Shown in pieces: positions 43,714 through 48,412 of a stretch of 48,412 bases of DNA; the stretch's first letter is position 1, and each line of letters begins with the position of its first letter. Source of the stretch: an uncultured Pelagibacteraceae bacterium (GTDB taxonomy: Bacteria > Pseudomonadota > Alphaproteobacteria > Pelagibacterales > Pelagibacteraceae); contig CABYZW010000007.1 of NCBI GenBank assembly GCA_902523615.1, positions 5,001-53,412 on the forward strand, written 5' to 3'. The translations under genes were made by a program, and so were the position numbers. The notes beneath the pieces were generated by a model, which did no database searches, was not told where the DNA came from, and saw only the letters and a list, made by a program, of their open reading frames with translations.

Positions 43714-43723
43714 GACATTTTGA

Positions 43724-43798
43724 TGGTGCCTCGGGAAGGATTCGCACCTCCGACACAAGCCTTTTCAGGGCTCTGCTCTACTCCTGAGCTACCGAGGC
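43724..43798 (-). tRNA. tRNA-Phe (GAA)
   Basis: 75 nt with encoded CCA. Acceptor GCCTCGG/CCGAGGC, anticodon stem GAGCC/GGCTT with loop CTGAAAA giving anticodon GAA, A73. The T-arm is GGAGG-TGCGAAT-CCTTC: position 55, almost always T (pseudouridine), is G. It starts 6 nt after the infA stop codon, so it is probably excised from the infA transcript. Confidence 0.93.
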
Positions 43799-43804
43799 AA
43801 AAGA

Positions 43805-44020
43805 TTAACCCCTAAAGATTATTCTGCCTTTTGTTAGATCATAAGGTGTCATTTCTACCGTCACGTTATCACCTTGTAATACTCTAATTCTGTTTTTTCT
43901 CAACTTGCCAGCAGTATGAGCCGTTACAATATGACCATTTTCTAATTGAACTCTAAACATAGCATTAGGCAATAAGTCAGTCACTTTACCCTTGAATTCA
44001 AGTAAATCTTGTTTTGACAA
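43805..44020 (-). CDS. infA: Translation initiation factor IF-1
   Basis: 71 residues, the standard size (72 in E. coli). S1-type OB fold: [59 protein letters not shown] is the expected IF-1 pattern throughout. It occupies the 30S A site during initiation. It is 2 nt after hisD and 6 nt before tRNA-Phe, giving an unusual mixed transcript. Confidence 0.97.
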   Translation of the reverse strand: MSKQDLLEFKGKVTDLLPNAMFRVQLENGHIVTAHTAGKLRKNRIRVLQGDNVTVEMTPYDLTKGRIIFRG

Positions 44021-44022
44021 AT

Positions 44023-45309
44023 CTATTTTCTCCTAATTCTTTTTTTTACAGACTCAGCATGTGCTGCTAATCCTTCATAGTTTGCAAGAGTTATAACTGA
44101 TGGTCCAAGACTTTCAATACCCTTTTTTGATAAGTTTATATATGAAATTCTTTTATAAAATTCATTAACACTAATTCCACTTGAATATTTTGCAGAACTA
44201 TTTGTTGGTAATACATGGTTTGACCCCACATTATAATCTGTCATGGCCATAACAGCATATTTACCTAAACAAATTGATCCTGTATTTTTAATTTTTGGTA
44301 AAAAAGATTTATAGTTTTTAACATTTAATTCAAGATGTTCTGGAGCAATTTTATTTATAACTTCTATAATTTTTTGATCTGAGTTCATATGAATTAAAAT
44401 TCCATTACTAAATAAACTTTTTTTAGCTACTGAGACTCTAGGTATTTTTTTTATTTGTTTTAAAATTTCTACATTAATTTTTTCAAGTAATTTTTTATCT
44501 TTAGAAATTAATATACATTGAGCTAAAATGTCATGTTCAGCTTGTCCGATTAAATCACTTGCAACCCACTCAGGATTTGAAAATTTATCACAAATAATTA
44601 GAATTTCAGATGGACCTGCGGTCATACTCTCGATTCCAACATCTCCAAAAACTTCTTTTTTAGCAGCTGCTACATAAGAATTTCCAGGACCCACTATTTT
44701 GTCAACTTTTTTTATTTTTTTAGTTCCATAAGCTACAGCCGCAATAGCAGAAGGTCCACCTATTGAATAAATCTCTTTTATTTTACATTTATGAGCTGCA
44801 TATAAGACTGCAGAATTTTGTTTTCCTTTAAAACTTGGATTTATCATTACAATTCTTTTTACTCCGGCCACAATGGCAGGAATAGCACTCATTAAAACAG
44901 TTGAAGGATATGATGCAGAAGAACCAGGAACATAAATTGCAACAGAGTCTATTGGTAAATATTTATACTCTAACCTATTCATATACTTGTCTAAATATGA
45001 GATATTTTTAAATTTTTGAAGTGAATGAAATTTATAAATTCTTGAGTAAGCAAGATCAATCGCTCGCTTTACCTTAAGATCTAAAGATTTTATTGATTTT
45101 AGAATTATTCTAGGGTTTGGAATAATTTTTTTATTTTTGTTAAATTTTTTTTCATATTTTAATAAAGCATTATCACCATTCTTTCTTACATCCTTAATAA
45201 TTTTAGTAACAGATTTAAAACTAGATTTGATTTTATATTTCCTTTTATTAAGAAAATAATCTAAGTTTTTATCAAACCTTTTACTCTTACCATCTAATAT
45301 TTTTATCAT
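44023..45309 (-). CDS. hisD: Histidinol dehydrogenase
   Basis: 428 residues. It oxidises histidinol to histidine in two NAD-dependent steps. Motifs: [46 protein letters not shown], and the zinc/catalytic region [11 protein letters not shown] (Glu-His) and APEHLEL. It is separate from the hisS-hisZ-hisG group and sits between DUF2948 (4-nt overlap) and infA, the common alphaproteobacterial order. Confidence 0.96.
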   Translation of the reverse strand: MIKILDGKSKRFDKNLDYFLNKRKYKIKSSFKSVTKIIKDVRKNGDNALLKYEKKFNKNKKIIPNPRIILKSIKSLDLKVKRAIDLAYSRIYKFHSLQKFKNISYLDKYMNRLEYKYLPIDSVAIYVPGSSASYPSTVLMSAIPAIVAGVKRIVMINPSFKGKQNSAVLYAAHKCKIKEIYSIGGPSAIAAVAYGTKKIKKVDKIVGPGNSYVAAAKKEVFGDVGIESMTAGPSEILIICDKFSNPEWVASDLIGQAEHDILAQCILISKDKKLLEKINVEILKQIKKIPRVSVAKKSLFSNGILIHMNSDQKIIEVINKIAPEHLELNVKNYKSFLPKIKNTGSICLGKYAVMAMTDYNVGSNHVLPTNSSAKYSSGISVNEFYKRISYINLSKKGIESLGPSVITLANYEGLAAHAESVKKRIRRK

Positions 45310-45707
45310 TGTTCAATCTCATTTTGGTCTTCAAGTCTTACTTCAATTGTTTCTGTAGTCAAAACAATGTGCGAATTATTATTAAAAATTAAGTTTATTT
45401 CATAATTTCCTTTATTTTTCATATAATCTATAGCAATTAACTCTAATATTAATTGACCATTTTTTTGATCAATATTTTTAGATTTTACATTATCTACAAA
45501 ATCAAACCTACAAATACTATTAATCTTTTTAAATTTCTGGTCTTTTTCTAATTTTGTGCGCTCTATGGACAATAAAAAAACTTTATTTGATCCAAGATAT
45601 CTAATATCAGAAACTTTTACCTTTGCGCCTGAAGTACAGGCAGAGATTATTTGTAGACCTTCATTGTCATTTGCTATAATTTGAGCTAAATACTTTTTTT
45701 TATTCAA
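45306..45707 (-). CDS. DUF2948 family protein
   Basis: 133 residues. The pattern NDNEGLQIISACTSGAKVKVSDIRYLGSNKVFLLSIERTK, then ICRFDFV and LILELIAIDY, followed by IVLTTETIEVRLED, matches the DUF2948 family found between murA and hisD in alphaproteobacteria. No catalytic residues or membrane segment are recognisable. It overlaps both neighbours by 4 nt, so it is translated with them. Function unknown. Confidence 0.85.
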   Translation of the reverse strand: MNKKKYLAQIIANDNEGLQIISACTSGAKVKVSDIRYLGSNKVFLLSIERTKLEKDQKFKKINSICRFDFVDNVKSKNIDQKNGQLILELIAIDYMKNKGNYEINLIFNNNSHIVLTTETIEVRLEDQNEIEQ

Positions 45708-46957
45708 TTTATCCTTTTTATTTTTGCACCAACTTGTTTCAATTTTTTTTCTAAATTTTCATATCCTCGGTCGAGATGATAAATTCTATTAATAATAGAT
45801 TTTCCTTTTGCGGAAAGAGCAGCGATAACAAGTGAAACAGAGGCTCTTAAATCTGTCGCCATTAATTCTGCTGCTGCGAATTTTGTATTTCCATTTATGA
45901 AAGCTTTATTTCCATTTATTAAAATTTTAGCTCCCATTCTATTTAATTCAGCTACATGCATGAATCGATTTTCAAAAATTTCTTCTTTAATCAAGGATTT
46001 GCTATTTGCTTTACACAATAAAACCATAATCTGGGCCTGTAAATCTGTAGGAAATCCTGGATATGGGGCAGTTTTTATATTTATGTTTTTAATTTTTTTT
46101 TTTCCAACTATATGAATCATATTTTTTTTTAATTTTATTTTGGCACCAATTTTTTTTAAAATATAAATCTCTTTTTTCATTATTTCAGGAATTACATTTT
46201 TTATCATTAAATCTCCCTCTGTCGCAGCTGCAGCCACCAAATAAGTTCCAGCTTCAATCCTATCAAACATTACTGAATAATTTATTCTATTTAAATTTTT
46301 AACTCCATTAATTCTAATTGAGCGTTTAGATACCCATCTTAAATCACATCCTAATTTTATCAAAAAATTAACTAAATCCTTTACCTCTGGTTCAATTGCA
46401 CAATTTTTTAATAATGTGCTTCCTTTAGCTAAAGTAGCAGCAATTATCAAATTTTCTGTTGCACCAACTGATATTTTGGGAAAAATAATATTTGAACCTA
46501 TCAATCCTTTTGGAGCCATGGCATAAATATATCCTTGATTTATTTTGTAATTTACTCCTAGCTTTGCTAATGCTTTTAAGTGAAAATCTACCGGCCTAGT
46601 GCCAATCGAGCATCCACCAGGAAGTGAAACTTTAGCTTTACCAAATTTTGCTAGTAATGGACCAAGAACTAAAATCCCCGCTCTCATAGTTTTAACCAGT
46701 TTGTATGAAGCAAAATTTTTATTTTGTTTATAGTTATTTACAACTAATGTTTTTTTATCAAATTTAGTTTTTGAACCTAACGATTTAAGTAAATTTATCA
46801 TCGTCTCAATATCTTTAACCTTTGGTAAGTTATTTAAATATACTTTATTATCTGACAATAATGTTGCTGCTAAAATTGGTAGAGAAGAATTTTTTGAACC
46901 TGAAATATTTACTTCTCCTTTGAGCTTATTTGCTCCTAGAACTTCTAATTTTTGCAT
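45704..46957 (-). CDS. murA: UDP-N-acetylglucosamine 1-carboxyvinyltransferase
   Basis: 417 residues. It makes the first committed peptidoglycan precursor using phosphoenolpyruvate. Family blocks: LKGEVNISGSKNSSLPILAATLL, LVKTMRAGILVLGPLL, LPGGCSIGTRPVDFHLK (the Cys of the fosfomycin loop is present in the GCSIG segment), and GFPTDLQAQIM. C-terminal ATDLRASVSLVIAAL is also typical. It is followed by DUF2948 and preceded by dcd (2 nt). Confidence 0.96.
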   Translation of the reverse strand: MQKLEVLGANKLKGEVNISGSKNSSLPILAATLLSDNKVYLNNLPKVKDIETMINLLKSLGSKTKFDKKTLVVNNYKQNKNFASYKLVKTMRAGILVLGPLLAKFGKAKVSLPGGCSIGTRPVDFHLKALAKLGVNYKINQGYIYAMAPKGLIGSNIIFPKISVGATENLIIAATLAKGSTLLKNCAIEPEVKDLVNFLIKLGCDLRWVSKRSIRINGVKNLNRINYSVMFDRIEAGTYLVAAAATEGDLMIKNVIPEIMKKEIYILKKIGAKIKLKKNMIHIVGKKKIKNINIKTAPYPGFPTDLQAQIMVLLCKANSKSLIKEEIFENRFMHVAELNRMGAKILINGNKAFINGNTKFAAAELMATDLRASVSLVIAALSAKGKSIINRIYHLDRGYENLEKKLKQVGAKIKRIN

Positions 46958-46959
46958 GT

Positions 46960-47514
46960 TTAAACTTTTGGTAAGGTTACGCCTGTTTGACCCATATATT
47001 TCCCATTACGATCTGCATAAGTTACCTCTGGTTTCTCATTTCCTTTAAGAAATATGAATTGGGCAACACCTTCATTGGCATAAATTTTAGCAGGTAGCGG
47101 AGTTGTATTAGAAAACTCTAAGGTTACATATCCTTCCCAACCAGGTTCTAAGGGTGTAACATTAACAATGATGCCACATCTTGCATATGTAGATTTGCCT
47201 AAACAAATTACTAAAACATCATCTGGTATTTTAAATTTTTCTATTGTTCTCGCTAGCACGAAGGAATTAGGTGGAATAACACACTCAGAGGTATTTTTTG
47301 TAACAAAATTTGTAGGCTTAAAATTTTTTGGATCAACAATCTCTGAATTCACATTAGTAAATATTTTAAATTCATTTGATACCCTTGCATCATAACCAAA
47401 TGAAGATAGTCCATATGAAATGCTATCTCCTCTCACTTGTTTTTCCTCAAAAGGCGATATCATATTTTTTTCTTTAGACATTTTCCTTATCCACTTATCG
47501 GAAAGAACAGACAT
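46960..47514 (-). CDS. dcd: dCTP deaminase
   Basis: 184 residues. It deaminates dCTP to dUTP for thymidylate synthesis. Motifs: [20 protein letters not shown], the catalytic Glu in the [18 protein letters not shown] block, and SSYARxG-like region [18 protein letters not shown] and the C-terminal [12 protein letters not shown] are normal. Its ATG overlaps the stop of a 33-codon ORF in TAATG, suggesting coupled translation. Confidence 0.96.
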   Translation of the reverse strand: MSVLSDKWIRKMSKEKNMISPFEEKQVRGDSISYGLSSFGYDARVSNEFKIFTNVNSEIVDPKNFKPTNFVTKNTSECVIPPNSFVLARTIEKFKIPDDVLVICLGKSTYARCGIIVNVTPLEPGWEGYVTLEFSNTTPLPAKIYANEGVAQFIFLKGNEKPEVTYADRNGKYMGQTGVTLPKV

Positions 47515-47615
47515 TATTTACTCTTTTTTTTATTTTTTTTTTGGAACAATTTCCTCTTTTTCAAATTTTTTCTTAAGGCTAAGACTAAACGCTCATTTTT
47601 TTCTTTATTACTCAT
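47514..47615 (-). CDS. Tiny basic protein (33 residues), hypothetical
   Basis: ATG at 47615 overlaps the stop of the upstream 64-codon gene (ATGA), and its stop overlaps the dcd start (TAATG). The product [21 protein letters not shown]... is highly basic: [15 protein letters not shown] resembles the small Arg/Lys-rich hypothetical proteins with an ERLAAALRxNLxRRK pattern found in alphaproteobacteria. No fold or function is known to me. The precise double overlap is the main support. Confidence 0.6.
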   Translation of the reverse strand: MSNKEKNERLVLALRKNLKKRKLFQKKNKKKSK

Positions 47616-47806
47616 TCTTTGTTGGGATTTGTTAGAAAATCTAGAGTTATAGGTTCTGATGCATCTAAAATCTTTTTATCGTCTTTTTTTAGGCCTTCTT
47701 TTGCTAATCTCTTAGCTTTTTTCTCAGCAAGTTTTTTCTCTCTCTTTGCCTGCTTCTCCATCAGCTTAGCACTTTTAGTAGATTTATAATCGTAATGAAT
47801 GCCCAT
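47612..47806 (-). CDS. Small Lys/Ala-rich protein (64 residues), hypothetical
   Basis: 64 residues; the central part is an uninterrupted charged helix or coiled coil (about 10-42, KSAKLMEKQAKREKKLAEKKAKRLAKEG), followed by a short C-terminal segment ILDASEPITLDFLTNP that looks structured. It is the first gene of the chain 64-codon gene, 33-codon gene, dcd, murA, DUF2948, hisD, infA. Its overlap with the next ORF suggests it is genuinely translated. I do not recognise a family. Confidence 0.65.
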   Translation of the reverse strand: MGIHYDYKSTKSAKLMEKQAKREKKLAEKKAKRLAKEGLKKDDKKILDASEPITLDFLTNPNKE

Positions 47807-47906
47807 ATAATTTTCTTAATTAGGTATAGATCATATTGTTAAAAAAATTAAGGCAATAATTTGAAAAAAATGCATTATTATCAACAAAATACAATTTATG
47901 ATAAAT

Positions 47907-47980
47907 GCTCTTGTAGTTAAATGGCATAACAAGTCCTTGGTAAGGACTAGTTCCCTGGTCAGTACAGGGTGAGAGCACCA
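47907..47980 (+). tRNA. tRNA-Thr (GGU) with unusual T-loop
   Basis: 74 nt with encoded CCA. Acceptor GCTCTTG/TGAGAGC, D-arm GTTA/TAAC with GG in the loop, anticodon stem AGTCC/GGACT and loop TTGGTAA giving anticodon GGU, A73. The T-stem CCCTG/CAGGG is perfect, but the loop is GTCAGTA instead of TTCRANY: positions 54 and 58, which normally make the T54-A58 pair, are both G. Its last base abuts the stop codon of the convergent membrane-protein gene (47981). Confidence 0.88.
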
Positions 47981-48412
47981 CTAATTTTTATAAAAAAGTT
48001 TCCTTAAAAAAATTGTTATCAATATTAAACCAAAAAACGCTAAAATTGGCACATAAATATCTGCAGAAAAAATTACATCAGTAGCACCTGGCATTTCAGA
48101 ATTTTGATCAATAACTTTTTCTATTCCACTACCTATTGAAACAGCTAAAAAGATTTGAGGTATTATACCTATCAAAGAAGCAAAGAAAAAATTACTCACC
48201 TTTACATTAAAAATTGTTGGTAAGAGACAGCTTAATTGCCAAGGAATTCCTCCTATAAATCTGTAAATTAATAAATAAAAAAATTCTGATTTCTTAAATT
48301 TAATTTCAAGTTTTTGATATTTGTTTAAAAATTTATCTCTAATTAAATTTTTTAAAAAATAGTTTCCAAAAATATAAAGAAATGTTGCACCAACACTCAT
48401 GCCTATGACCAC
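47981..48412 (-). CDS. VTT-domain (TVP38/TMEM64 family) membrane protein, C-terminal part
   Basis: At least 143 residues are in the window; the gene runs off its right edge, so the N-terminus is missing and the apparent first codon is not the start. Several hydrophobic segments are present (VVIGMSVGATFLYIFGNYFL, about residues 70-100, and a final helix VPILAFFGLILITIFL). The segment FYLLIYRFIGGIPWQLSCLLPTIFNVKVSNFFFASLIGIIPQIFLAV has the R-x-x-G-x-P...G-x-x-P pattern of the VTT/SNARE-associated domain. Its members are DedA-related transporter or lipid-scramblase candidates. Confidence 0.82.
   Translation of the reverse strand: MVIGMSVGATFLYIFGNYFLKNLIRDKFLNKYQKLEIKFKKSEFFYLLIYRFIGGIPWQLSCLLPTIFNVKVSNFFFASLIGIIPQIFLAVSIGSGIEKVIDQNSEMPGATDVIFSADIYVPILAFFGLILITIFLRKLFYKN

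Overview
The window is a strongly AT-rich chromosomal segment of an alphaproteobacterium, most likely SAR11 (Pelagibacterales). The evidence is the 16S rRNA fragment, the lysine/isoleucine-rich proteome, the extreme compaction (most neighbours are 0-4 nt apart or overlap), alphaproteobacterial markers (GcrA, DUF4167, DUF1178, DUF2948, an NDUFA9-like protein, an alpha-type HisRS) and gene orders typical of the class (ffs-dnaX-ybaB-recR, murA-DUF2948-hisD-infA, ihfB-pyrF-trpF-trpB-trpA-accD-folC). All assignments come from reading sequence and recognising motifs; no database search was run.

Layout: 1-848 is the 5' half of a 16S gene on the minus strand, followed by its leader and promoter region. 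1179-8362 holds an M23 peptidase, the minus-strand run DUF4167-prmC-prfA-ispG-lysC, then ubiG and a DUF1178 protein. 8403-15661 holds argJ, secA, accA and glcB. 15653-19940 is recR-ybaB-dnaX behind the SRP RNA, then pheA-kdsB. 20045-24956 has a membrane cytochrome c, argF-argD, gcrA, an NDUFA9-like protein and RNase D. 24959-36264 is one long plus-strand run: kdsD-lptC-lptB-aroA, rpsA-ihfB-pyrF-trpF-trpB-trpA-accD-folC. 36261-39873 is trxA plus three DNA-processing genes (ExoI-like, RecB-like nuclease, RmuC). 39904-48412 contains a small membrane ORF, the block tRNA-His-hisS-hisZ-hisG, and the block (two tiny basic ORFs)-dcd-murA-DUF2948-hisD-infA-tRNA-Phe-csp, then tRNA-Thr and a cut-off VTT-family membrane protein.

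No prophage, IS element, CRISPR array or obvious genomic island is visible; this is mostly core genome. The most interesting signals are fine-scale. (1) A tRNA-His with A73, G1:U72 and no encoded G-1 lies 4 nt upstream of its divergent synthetase, in a transcript that also carries hisZ and hisG. (2) An A10 tract in dnaX sits where one-base slippage creates an immediate stop, predicting a gamma-like short product. (3) TrpB and ArgF have altered active-site motifs although their operon contexts are conserved. (4) AccA has a C-terminal membrane tail. (5) There is a three-gene nuclease cluster with phage-like character. (6) Poly(A) tracts of 12-15 nt lie inside several biosynthetic genes.
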